A DNA stretch of 45,386 nucleotides, from NCBI GenBank assembly GCA_000231825.2, contig JH720357.1, positions 1 to 45,386 of the forward strand, written 5' to 3'. A program made the position numbers and the translations under genes. This stretch comes from Tetrahymena elliotti 4EA. Lineage: Eukaryota; Ciliophora; Oligohymenophorea; Hymenostomatida; Tetrahymenidae. Positions 35,240-45,386 of the stretch are shown here, in pieces. A model generated the notes under the pieces. That model was given only the letters and a program-made list of their open reading frames with translations. It was not told where the DNA came from and searched no databases. How positions within the stretch are numbered: position 1 is the first letter of the stretch; every line of letters begins with the position of its first letter.

Positions 35240-36560
35240 AAATTCTGACAAATATGAACTTCGAATAATATATAATTCAAAAATATTAATTACCAGCTAT
35301 TCCATAAAAAATTAGTTAGTTAATTCAGCATCTTTCAATCATTCAATATTTCTTCTCAAAAACCATTTAAAAATGTTAATTACTAGCTGTTTGATAAAAA
35401 ATTATTTAGTTAATTCAGAATCTATCAATTAATCCATCAATATTTGTTCTCAAAAATAGTTCAATAATATAAATTACTAGCTATTTTGAATAAAAAATTA
35501 GTTATAAATTCAAAATTTATCAATCAATCAATCAATCTTTCTTTGCAATAATATCATCAGCTATTTTGAATAAAAATTAGTTATTTAATTTAGTATCTAT
35601 CAATTTATCTTCTCAAAAATTATTTAAAAATATTACCTTCTATTTTGAATAAAAAATTAGTTAGTTAATTCAACACTTATGCTTCTATCAATTTATATTT
35701 TCAATATCATTAGAACAATATGAATTACTGGCTATTTCAATAAAAAATAAGTTAACTTATTCAGCATTTATCAATCAATCTTTCTTCAAGAAATCTTTTA
35801 AAAAAATAAACTCCTGTTTTGAATAAAAAATTAGTTAGTTTATTCTGCATCTACCTATCAATTTCTCTTCTCAAAAATCATTTGAAAATATTAGCTACTC
35901 ACTATTTTCTATAAAAAATGAGTCATTTATTTCAGCATGTCTTCTCAAAAATATCACCTGCTATTTTCAATAAAAATTAGTTATTTAATTCAGAATTTAT
36001 CAATTTATTAATCTATCTTCTCAAAAAATAATTCAGAAATATTAGTTACTAGCTATTTCGAGTAAAAAATTAATTAGTTAATTCTGCATCAATAGATTTA
36101 TCAATATATCTTCTCAGTAATTACTTAAAAATATTAATTACTAAACTAAAAAAAAAATTTAGTTTGTCAATTCATCATTTATCAGTTAATCAATCAATCT
36201 TTCTATCTTCTCAAAAATAACTAGAAAATATTAGTTACTTGCTAATTGTAATAAAAAATTTGTTATTTCACTCAGAAAATATTAATGAATCTATTTTCTC
36301 TAAAACAAATAATTCTACAATCAAAAGCATTAATTACTAGCTATTTTGTATAAAAAATTAGTTAATAAATTCAGCATCTATCAATTTATCAATATATTTT
36401 CTCAGTAATTATTCAAAAATATTAATTACTAGCTATTTAGAAAAAAAATTTGTTAGTTAATCAACATTTATTTATCAATCAATCTTTCTTATCAAAAATA
36501 ATACCTCCTGTTTTAAATAAAAAATTAATTAGTTGATTCAACATCTATAGATTAATTAAT
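35240..36560. repeat. Minisatellite, about 15 degenerate units of about 60-100 nt
   Basis: Repeated cores of the form TTACTAGCTATTTTGAATA followed by AAAAATTAGTTAGTTAATTC, AGCATCTATCAATCAATC and TTCTCAAAAATAATT recur across the region. Anchors of the AGCTATTT type are seen at about 35293, 35383, 35476, 35548, 35635, 35725, 35808, 35895, 35955, 36046, 36139, 36236, 36335, 36425 and 36500. Unit length varies because the CAAT tract expands and contracts and because units lack internal pieces. No reading frame is kept from unit to unit, so it appears non-coding. Confidence 0.85.
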
Positions 36561-36869
36561 TAATCTTTCTTCCCCAAAAAATTAATTTTATAAATAAATA
36601 AAAATTAATACCCTACTAATTTTTATTAATCATCAGAATATCATTGAAGTCAATTTTTTAATGCTCAACAAAAAATTCAGAAGTTAGTAACTAAATTTAA
36701 TTTAAAATAAGAAATCATTTAAATTAGATATCTTAAAAATTCATTATTAAAACTAAAGAAAAAAGAAAATATTGATTTTTTTATAAATGAAAATAATGCA
36801 TGCATTTTTACTTATCAAAAAACAAAAATCAAAAGTAGAATTTTAAAATTTAATGTTTTGCTTGCTCAG
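36561..36869. other. AT-rich spacer
   Basis: Nothing recognised; contains the 3' flank of the minus-strand gene that stops at 36870. Confidence 0.5.
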
Positions 36870-38570
36870 TCACATAGATGGAAATGAAGAAACTTCTAAG
36901 AATTTTAATATTTTGATTTTTTGTATTGATTTGATTTCAATACCGAGCTTATAATTTTTAGACTAATCAAGATCACTTAACTATTCTTCAGTGGCTATAG
37001 TAATATTACTATATTCAGGATAGTCAGCAATAAGGAAATGCTTATCGGCTATACACATTTGGAATTCTAATGTTCTCATTTTTTTGTCATGCTTAATCAG
37101 AGTATTACATATGGCTAATCCTTTGGTAGCATACTCAAATTTACAATCACTAGTGTTAGAGAAGAAGTATGGAGAGGAGCTAACCCATTAATTATTACAG
37201 CTTTTTTCCTTTTGTATTCCTATATTGAATTCATATGATTGATTAAAAGAAGAGTAGGGTTCTAGCTAAATGACTATCCTATATTTTGTAAATGGATTTA
37301 TCAATGCGTCATAATGACTCTGTACATTCCATCCAGAATCCTTTGTAGTTATTTCTAAAATATTTTAAGTGTTTCTCTCTATTTTTTGATGGGATTATGA
37401 AAAGCCATCTTGCTTAGATTTTAAAAATGAGCATTTATAAGTGAGATCTATTTCAAATTTATTTTTCTGCTTTATCTCTGTAAATTGTCTTTATGATAAA
37501 AAGTAAAATTGCTTCAAATTTGATTAAATATCTTTTTACAAAATATCAACATTTTCAAATATTTCACTGTTTTTCACTTTATCTTCACTTATCTTTTTTA
37601 TTTAATTTTCAATGTTCATTAAATTTCTTATTGATTTTTCATAAATTTTAAATTGTTCTTCTTGCAAAACACTAAAATCAAGTCTTTCTTTTCCTTCTTT
37701 CAAGTAAGAATTAGGTTCAACTCTAGGTAAAGCAGGACCCACTTTCTATAAACAATTCTCTAACTTTTTCAAAAATGATTCTTTACAGAAGTTTGTTGGG
37801 TTATTAACAAGCTATAAAATTTCTTTGACTGTATCATTATAATCATATTTTTTTCTTTAAAATTATGCTTAAGAATCTCCTTGAAAACCTTTTAAAAACC
37901 AATCTTGCAATTGATTGATTAAGTTAAGCATATCTTCCATATATAAATTAGGTATTTAAAGTTGCAGAGCATACTCTGAATTTTTGTAAAAATTATAAGC
38001 TTTAGTTAGTGTTTAACTATTTTCTTTAGATTTGTTATTTGTTTCTTAAATGAGTTGCTGAATTTTAAAAATACTTTCCTCATCTCCATCTCTAAACTTT
38101 TATGAAAGCTCTTTAAAATAATTCTTTTAAGAAATATTATTGTAAATATCTTTTATGCCATCTTTTGTCATGAAAAGATTATCAATGTCTACATAAATTT
38201 TCTTTTTGCATTAAGCTAATTTCTCAACTATTTTTTATTGAAGATTATCAAAATATTAATCTAGAATAGTTATTGGACACCTTTTTTAATCAGCTTGCTC
38301 TAATATATTTTTATATTCTCCCAATATCTGTTTTTCTTCAATTATTGGCCAATTTTAAAACACACTACTATCATTTGAATTTAAAACTTCCTCAATGATC
38401 ATTAAATTTCTTCCTTTTAAGTCATTTTGAGTTACACACTTAGCACAAACTATAGGGCTGTTAGTTGATTTCTATTGAATTTCATAAAATATTAAAGGAC
38501 ATCCCTTATGGACTTTACAATTTTAAGTTAGTATACTTTCCTCATAAGTTTCTGAAAAAAGGGTGTTCAT
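36870..38570 (-). CDS. B-box-like zinc-binding, coiled-coil protein
   Basis: Intronless frame of 566 residues, ATG at 38570 to TGA 36870-36872. A compact metal-binding module opens the protein: Cys18, His21, Cys24, then Cys42 and Cys45 (NCKVHKGC...IVCAKC), resembling a B-box-type zinc finger as found in TRIM proteins. A long helical, Gln/Lys/Glu-rich middle (about 75-400) is likely coiled coil. The C-terminal 170 residues change character (SSPYFFSNTSDCKFEYATKG, RTLEFQMCIADKHFLIADYP) and look like a beta-rich domain, comparable in position to the SPRY/B30.2 domain of TRIM proteins, although I cannot confirm that fold. There is no RING finger at the N-terminus, so ubiquitin-ligase activity is not supported. 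Likely a cytosolic scaffold. Confidence 0.75.
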
Positions 38571-39169
38571 TTTTTAATTTTTTAGCTGATTTCTTTTAAT
38601 AATTTAAATTTTTATATCTGATAGTCATTTCATCAGAAAATTAAAAGAATTTTGAAAAAATAAATAAAATATTAAGATTTCTAAATGTTTGCAAATCTTG
38701 TATTTTAAAATATAAGCATGCTTACCTCTAAAAAACTTAGATAGCTTTCTATTAGCTTATTTTCTATAAATTACATACAAAATCTTTCATTTTATTTTAA
38801 AGATTTTTAATTAATATTATTTATCAAAGAAAGATAAAATAAAAAATAATAATAATTTAAAATACTTAATTTTTGGTTCTAAAAGTGTTAAAGAATATCA
38901 AAATTAAACATAAATCATTATGAATTGATTTAAATATTTAATATCAATTTTTTTAATTTTATTTAATGAAGTTTTTATCAAATATTTTGATTTACTAAAA
39001 AATCAATAAAATATTTTAGAGAAAATCAAAAAGGACAAAATTTGGGAAAATTAAAGCCAAAAACACTGAAAGATCAAAAAATTCTAAAAAAATATGTAAA
39101 ATAAAAAAATATTGTTTCATGATTTTTTGATTTTGTAATTAACTTTGATTTTTAAAATCTATTTATATC
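38571..39169. other. AT-rich divergent spacer
   Basis: Promoter side of the B-box-like gene. Contains long A/T tracts and no recognisable gene. Confidence 0.5.
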
Positions 39170-40680
39170 TATTCATTCAAGTGAAGTTCCTCATCAAGAA
39201 ATAAAATAGGCTATTTGAATTAGGTCTAAATAGGAAGGTTTTGAGTGACAAATAGATGAAAGAATTTGATTGGGATTTCAAAATTTAAACTTAAATTGCT
39301 AAAAGTAGTTTTGAATGGCAATCAAATACCTTGCTGAGAATCTATTTGAAAAGCAACAAGAAAAAGAAAATACATCTAAAAATAGGATTATGTTTCAATA
39401 GCTTAATATGAAAAGTTGAATATTGATTCAGCTTAATGAGAAAATTATGCTGATTTATTTTATCATAAAAATTACAATAAACTATTTTAAAATAAATAGT
39501 AGAAAAAAAAAATATTCATTTAGAAACTATGAGCTAATCTCTTATTTAGACATATTTTTGAAAACACTTTTTATTTAATACACAAGTTTCAGGAAATAAT
39601 AATTTCAAAAACAATTTTATTAGATTTGAAGAGACTGTTCCTATGTAAAAGATTTTCTAATTTTTGTGAATAGCTTTTAAGAATAATTGAGTATGAAAGA
39701 AAAAACAATTTGAAAAGAAATTAAAATATTTTTATTGCAATATTAAGTAAATTAATTGCTAAACTTTTTAATTATCTTGAGGACTTCTAAGGTATTTTAT
39801 TCTATTTTAAATTATTCTTTTTTTTGTTCTTATAAAATTAATTTAGCTGATTACATTGTTGAAATTCCTGACTTGTATACTTTTGGGGAAGTTTTTACTC
39901 AGCCATACAAAGAGTCTAATATTAAAATATAGATTTTTGATTCTTAATATTTAACTCTTTCATCTATTTGTCACTCTAGAGACTCTCTATTTATGGTTAA
40001 GATGAAAAATACAATAAATTAATTTTAAATAAAGTAACTCATAATATATTCAAAAATAAAATAGTTTTTCGTTAAGAATTGAATATTTAAGATTAGATCA
40101 AACAAACAATATAGCAAATATTTTAAGTTATAAATAATTTATTTGAGTATGACCCTGCTTTAAAAAAGAAAAAAAATATCTTAATGGAATGATCTGAAAT
40201 CTTCATTAATGATCCTTTCTATGATTGAGTAAAGATAATCAATGATGGGTATCTTAATATTTCATTTTTCAAATTTCCTTTTATTTTTTAAATACATTCA
40301 TATTCAGTGAGAACTAATGGTATTTAGATTCTACTAAAATCTATTATCTCAAAGTTAATAGCTAGACTCTTACTATGGAGACAAGGTAAATGGCTGATCT
40401 TATTATTCATAAGCAAAGCATATGTATTGCAAAACTAAAATTAATAGGAATAAACCTTTCTAATCTTTTTACTGAAGAGTTACCCTCCAACCAAACATAA
40501 AAGATATATTTATTTTGAGTATCTAAAGTCTACTTTGAAAGGAAAACCAAACTCAGTTAGAAATTATTACAACTGAAAGTAATTCTTCGAAATTCATCAA
40601 TATCTAGATTGCCTAATTGATCTGAATATAGATCCAAATATAAAAGGAAGAGTTTGGATAGGATAGGTACAAATTATATG
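39170..40680 (+). pseudogene. Decayed multi-exon gene, unknown family
   Basis: Strongly protein-like forward segments follow one another in changing frames: VKFLIKKQNRLFELGLNRKV (about 39181), FRNYELISYLDIFLKTLFIQ, KRLFLCKRFSNFCEQLLRII, then IAILSKLIAKLFNYLEDFQ. That last segment joins through a convincing intron (39791-39847, GTATTT...TTTAG) to ADYIVEIPDLYTFGEVFTQP. Further on are EYDPALKKKKNILME, SEIFINDPFYD, NQWYLDSTKIYYLKVNSQTL, FEYLKSTLKGKPNSVRNYYN and FFEIHQYLDCLIDLNIDPN. They are separated by frameshifts and TGA stops, several where a Trp would fit. The alpha-helical character is clear but no family could be named. No start codon found. Either a pseudogene or a heavily misassembled gene. 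Confidence 0.6.
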
Positions 40681-41301
40681 ATCTGTTCATTGATTGTTCA
40701 TTTAGTTTAAATAAATATTTTTAACTTTCATTATTACTCAAACATTATTTTTATATTTTGTAAGATTCATTTTAAAAATATTTTCTCAATTCTTTAGTTT
40801 ATCTTAAAATTATTTTTTAATTCTATTATTATATTTGATTAACTTTATTTTGAAAAGAAAATATTAAGTAAATAAACTTTATGTTTTTCCACAAACAAAA
40901 ACATAATTCGTAAATCCTTCAAATTTTTACAAGCCTAACTTTTTTTTGAGAGTAAAGTAAATTAAAAAATAATAAAGAAAATAGATTCTAAATTTGTTTT
41001 TCTAGAGTTTTTCTATTAATTAATAATAAAAAAGGGATTTTGGATCTTTTTTTATCAATCAATTAGATATTAGAATATTTTGAAGAAAACAAATTAGAAA
41101 TTCTAAACTAAGTTTTTATGATAAAATAACATTTATTTTAAATGTAAATAACTATTTTTCTTTTTATTTTTTTCTAATAAATTACTTTTTCTTAGAGGGT
41201 TATTGATAATTATTTATAAAGAAAGAAAAAATCTAAAATAAGATAAGGAACATTATAAGTAAAAAGTAAAAAAAATACTTTAAAAGTAGAAGAAACTAGA
41301 G
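40681..41301. other. AT-rich spacer
   Basis: No gene recognised; 5' flank of the kinase gene that begins at 41302. Confidence 0.5.
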
Positions 41302-44300
41302 ATGTAATAAAATATTTTAAATAAAAGTGGTTTTATTGAAATAACATCAGATTTAACAATAAGTAAATCTCTCAAAGCTTAAATTAGCAAAATATCTAAA
41401 ACTAAAGAATTCACTAGTGCATTGTGCTAAGTATTTAACTAAGGAAATGTACAAAATGCCTTAGTAAAATTTTCAGAAAGTTAAAAAGATTCTTAAAAGC
41501 ATTTTGGAATTAATGCAAATAATGATCTAAAAAATGAATAAAAATAATAGAACTTTTAAGCTACTTTTTGTAATGATTAAAAAGTTTCCTCAGCTAAAGA
41601 ATAATAAGAAAATAATTCTACAATATTCTAGCATGAACAAAAGAAGCTTGAAGATTTATCAAAATTATAAACTGAATAATTGGCTTAAATGGTAGATTAA
41701 GTTTTAATTTAACTAAAGTAAGATAAAGTTAGTCAATAATAGACTCAAGAAAAATCAGAATTGTTTTAAAAAATTCACATTTTACTTTAAAATACAATTC
41801 AAAGTTTGGATAAATCAGAAGAATAGACTTAACAGTAGATACAAAAAGCACTATTAGACTTAGATTAATCTCTGATTCAGTAAAAACTGAGGGATAAAAC
41901 CCAATAATGGCTAGAATAGTTTGAAAAAGATTTTGAATTGCTTTAAAAAATGCAAATTTAACATCAAAATAATCAAGAATTTTTAGCATAACTTTAAAAA
42001 ATTTAATTGAGAAACAATCAAATTAACAATATTTTGGTTGATGGTTAAAAATAAGAACAAGATACTGAAATAGTAGAAACTCTAAATGAATCATAGGCTT
42101 ACCTATTTTAGCAGTAAGTATCTCATGCAGAGATGGGACAAAAGCATCAAAACGTTTCAATAGATCACAAAGAAATACAAGTCAGCTTTTCAAATACTAT
42201 TCAGAATGAAATAAATTAATTTGAAAAAGATTTAAAAGCCAATAAAAAAATTTAAATGGCAAATGAAGGTAACTTTCAAAAATTTCTTTTAAATCCAAAT
42301 TAATTTATTTATTTAAGAAAATAAAAGATAAGAATCTACTTAATTAGAAATAGATAAATAGAGGTATGAACAAAAAACGAATAATTGGATAACTATTACA
42401 AATTATAAATAAGAAAAATTAAAAAGTTATTAATATTCATTTAATGGAATTAAAGGTGTTAATATAATTGATATGAAGGAATTAAACAAAGTTGATACAA
42501 AGAAATAAATTTAGGTTTAACCTGAGTATTTATCAAAAGAAAGCTAATAAAAAAGGGATAGTATTAATCTAGAAATAATTAATTAAGTTATTAATTTCAA
42601 GCAAAAAGAATATATTTCACTAAAAAAAAATAAAAAAGAAAATCAATTCTTAGAATATGAGAAAAAGATATAATATGAAATTATTGAAAGAGAGTGGAAA
42701 GAAGAGATCTTTGATAATTTAAATTAAGGTAATTTCAAAAATAAAATTTTTGAAGAACAAAAATATGAGATCTTTGATAAACTTAAAAGTTAGAATTTAT
42801 ATATTTGCAAGCTTTTAAAATCGAGTGAAAATACAGATTTATTTCTTGGTTATGAAGAACTAGATGAAGCATAATATTAAGATAGATTCTTCAAATTTAC
42901 ATATAATATTAAATCCTTAGAAATGTAATAATAGATTAAAATTTTGGAGCTTCTTAATATTTAAAACTATAATTATGAAATAGAATAAAGTAATACTTAT
43001 ATTTAAGTTTTTTTTGAATGTGAAGAAGAATCTTTAGAAACCAAACTTAATGAACTTTTGATTTAAGCTTTATCTAATTTTAGTTACAGAAAAACATAGT
43101 AAGGTTTTTAAATAATAATAAACAATAATAAAGACAACTAAAATGATAGATAAATTGATTTTTTAATCTCTTTTTTAGTTAATAAAAAATATGGCTTATG
43201 CAAATTTGCAATAAAAGATACATAAGGATTAATTATTAGAGGTAGTTACAAAAAAATAATAAGATCGTTTTAAGATTTCCTTTTAAATTCTATCTTAGGA
43301 ATAAAATAACAAACGTATTATTATGTAGTCAATTAAATTGTGAATAAGTCCTTTTGTAAATAAAAAAATAATTTAACAATAAAAAAAAATTATTTTAGAA
43401 ATAGAAATAAAAAAGACACTATTATCTATAAAATAAGCAAATACGATTTTAAAGAATATCAGTAAAAAGAAGAATAGTTAAATCAAGATGAAAACAAAAT
43501 TTCACACACGATGAGAAGATGGAGCTAAAGATTGTTTTAAAATACAAATCAGCAACTGAAGTTAAATTAATAGTTTTTAAAATAATAACAATAAATATTA
43601 TAGATACTTAAATTCAAATCCTATTATTTATGCAAATGCTTTGAATCAAACTAAAAGCAAAGCATTTTTGTAGGATACTAGTAAAAAACTCAAGGTATAT
43701 ATATAGATTATGTATTTGTTGTTAAATACAGGCCAACTAAATCAGAATTAGAGAAGTATTTTGCAATAAGATAATTTAATCAAGAAATTAATCATTTTAA
43801 TTTAGTGAAAGGTGATACACATATCCTCGTATTAAAAAAAGATATTTATATTCAATATTTTAGCAAAACCAATTTAATAAAACAAAAGAGAGAGTGGTCA
43901 AAAGAAAAGTTTTATGAAATAAATTAAGATTTATTTAATTTTTAAAAGTGTAATAAATGTAAATATGAATAAATGTGCCTCAATCATCAAATCTTGACAG
44001 AATTCTAAAAAAATGAGGATTTAATTTTCAATAAATTATAAGAAAAGTAATACCATTTAACAAAATATATATCTATAGGAGGGTTTGGATTAATATTTGA
44101 AGGTCATAAATATTGTTTAATGGATGAACAAGAATATGCTTTCAAAATTTAATTTAATCAAAACGCTGATGATGAAGTTAAAGTTATGAAACTATTTGAA
44201 AATTATGAATATGTTGTGAAGTTTTTTAAACACATCATTATATATAATAATAAAAATGAAAGAATAGATGTTATTGTTCTAGAAAAATGCAAATACAGTT

Positions 44301-45386
44301 TATTAGATGAATTAAAAATGATGAAAAATGGTTAAAGTTTTCCTAAAGAAAAATTGTGCTAAATATTTAATCAGTTAATAGATGGTTTAGTCTAACTTAA
44401 AATTTATAAAATTCTCCACCTTGATATTAAACCTGCAAATATTCTTATTAATTCAATAGGAAACTATGTTTATTCTGATTTTGGTATTTCCTGTTTAAAG
44501 CTTTAGTAAATTGAATTAAAAGGGTGTACAACATATTATGCTTCACCTGAATAGAAAGTTTTTGATGTAATTAATACAAACTACTTTTTCTTTAGGAAAA
44601 ACATTTGAATAGATTATTAATTATTGTGAGAAAGCAGAGCCTATAGATGAAAAAATTATGATGTTTAAAGAAATTATCAATAAAATGACCCAAGAAAAAC
44701 CAAATGATAGAATAAATTGCTAAGATTTGCATAAGGTAATTTTAGAAGAATGTTTAAAGATGAATTGCTTTTAAATTCCACCAAATTTATTTCAAATTGA
44801 AAGTTTAGAAGAATTTGATTAAAATAAGGATATCCCTGTTTTTTAATAAATAAAACTAAATTATTACAAAAATTATTTAAATGTTATGTAATAATATAAA
44901 GATTAAAACACTGATTAATAATTTAAAAATTTGGTTTTAGCAACTATTTATCTATAAATAAGCTTTTGTTTTTTGAATTTGGGTTAAATAATAGAAAGTG
45001 AAAAATACATTTTGGAATCTCTGGAAATAATAAAGTAAATTTTCCCAGAGAATCACCCTGGCATTGCAAAATCTCTCAATAATGTTGCCTCATGCTATTC
45101 AAATCTTGGTGAATATAAAAAGGCCTTAGAATATTTAGAAGAATCTTTAAAAATATTCAAATAAATTTTACCAGAGAATCACCCTAATATTGCTTTATCT
45201 ATCAAAAATATTGGCTCATGCTATTCAAATCTTGGTTATGATAAAAAGGCCTTAGAATATCTTGAAGAATCTCTTAAAATGAAAAAATAAATTTTACCAG
45301 AGAATCATCCTTATATTGCTTCATCTCTCAGCTCTGTTGGCTCATCTTATTTAAATTTAGGTGATGAAAAAAAGGCCTTAGAATAT
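41302..45386 (+). CDS. Coiled-coil, protein kinase and TPR protein (cut by window end; frame break in kinase domain)
   Basis: Exon 1 is 41302-42268, a 49-nt intron lies at 42269-42317, and exon 2 runs on to the window edge. The first 320 residues are Gln/Lys/Glu-rich coiled coil. After about 560 residues of unrecognised, Gln- and Asn-rich sequence comes a eukaryotic protein kinase domain at about 44060-44755. Its motifs are the glycine loop (ISIGGFGLIFEG), the VAIK-like lysine (YAFKIQ), a catalytic loop HLDIKPANIL and SDFGIS. The APE-equivalent is YYASPEQ, then SLGKTFEQ. Next, from about 45030, are 42-residue TPRs of kinesin-light-chain type (IFPENHPGIAKSLNNVASCY, YSNLGEYKKALEYLEESLK), which continue past the window. 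Between SPEQ (about 44555) and SLGK (44589) the frame shifts by one, the first frame ends at TGA 44606, and the Asp of the DVxSLG motif is absent, so a small indel or sequence error interrupts the kinase. Kinase-TPR fusions are a large ciliate-expanded group; partners unknown. Confidence 0.8.

Noticed and set aside
35240..36560. CRISPR-like array
   Set aside because: Units are degenerate, vary in length and have no constant repeat separated by unique spacers; this is a eukaryotic minisatellite.
41729..41989. Minus-strand 86-codon standard-code frame
   Set aside because: Antisense shadow of the Gln-rich coiled-coil exon of the kinase gene; low-complexity sequence keeps the opposite frame open.
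44567..44595. A 29-nt GT...AG interval as an intron to repair the kinase frame
   Set aside because: Removing it puts the downstream sequence in the wrong frame (KHLNRLL instead of SLGKTFEQ), and it is shorter than the other introns in this window.
1..45386. tRNA, rRNA or snRNA genes
   Set aside because: No box A/box B pair, cloverleaf or rRNA core was found by eye; short TCGA-containing patches near 18130 do not fit a tRNA.

Overview
The window reads as nuclear DNA of a Tetrahymena-like ciliate. It is very AT-rich. Under the standard code almost nothing stays open, but with TAA and TAG read as glutamine and TGA as the only stop, long reading frames appear on both strands. Introns are short, AT-rich GT...AG introns (about 48-64 nt in the first gene). 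Product types are typical of Tetrahymena: a giant cysteine-rich transmembrane protein, a TPR-kinase, LRR proteins and a DHHC acyltransferase. Two N-gaps (195 and 100 nt) show this is a draft scaffold. I saw no tRNA, rRNA, telomeric repeat or chromosome-breakage sequence. I cannot tell macronuclear from germline origin; the amount of decayed sequence leaves germline DNA open.

Layout. 1-1505: no intact gene, some coding-like debris. 1506-10836 (-): ten-exon gene for a secreted or membrane giant of about 2,900 residues. 11767-12666 (+): alpha/beta hydrolase. 13892-17554 (+): tandem pair of small secreted cysteine proteins, with a receiver-domain remnant on the minus strand between them and a third copy of their 5' flank, without a gene, at about 19740-20330. 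17725-19489: a broken small frame, a GC-richer hairpin island and a decayed DDE/CENP-B-type transposase on the minus strand. 21002-23064 (+): LRR gene built from 90-nt exons, two of them damaged. 23838-25976 (-): intronless two-span membrane protein. 27209-28756 (-): ubiquitin-like plus LRR protein. 30021-31558 (+): DHHC palmitoyltransferase whose intron splits the catalytic Cys codon. 32679-34313 (+): TPR-like protein with a mitochondrial-type N-terminus. 35240-36560: minisatellite. 36870-38570 (-): B-box-like zinc protein. 39170-40680 (+): decayed gene. 41302 to window end (+): coiled-coil, protein kinase and TPR protein with a frame break inside the kinase domain, cut off by the window edge.

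The genes do not form an obvious pathway and are independently transcribed. The main story is evolutionary: tandem duplication (the secreted pair, the LRR exon-intron units, the minisatellite, the TPR array) alongside decay (transposase, receiver domain, several frameshifted remnants). Unnamed genes are described from what is visible; exon boundaries were inferred by splice motif and frame continuity.
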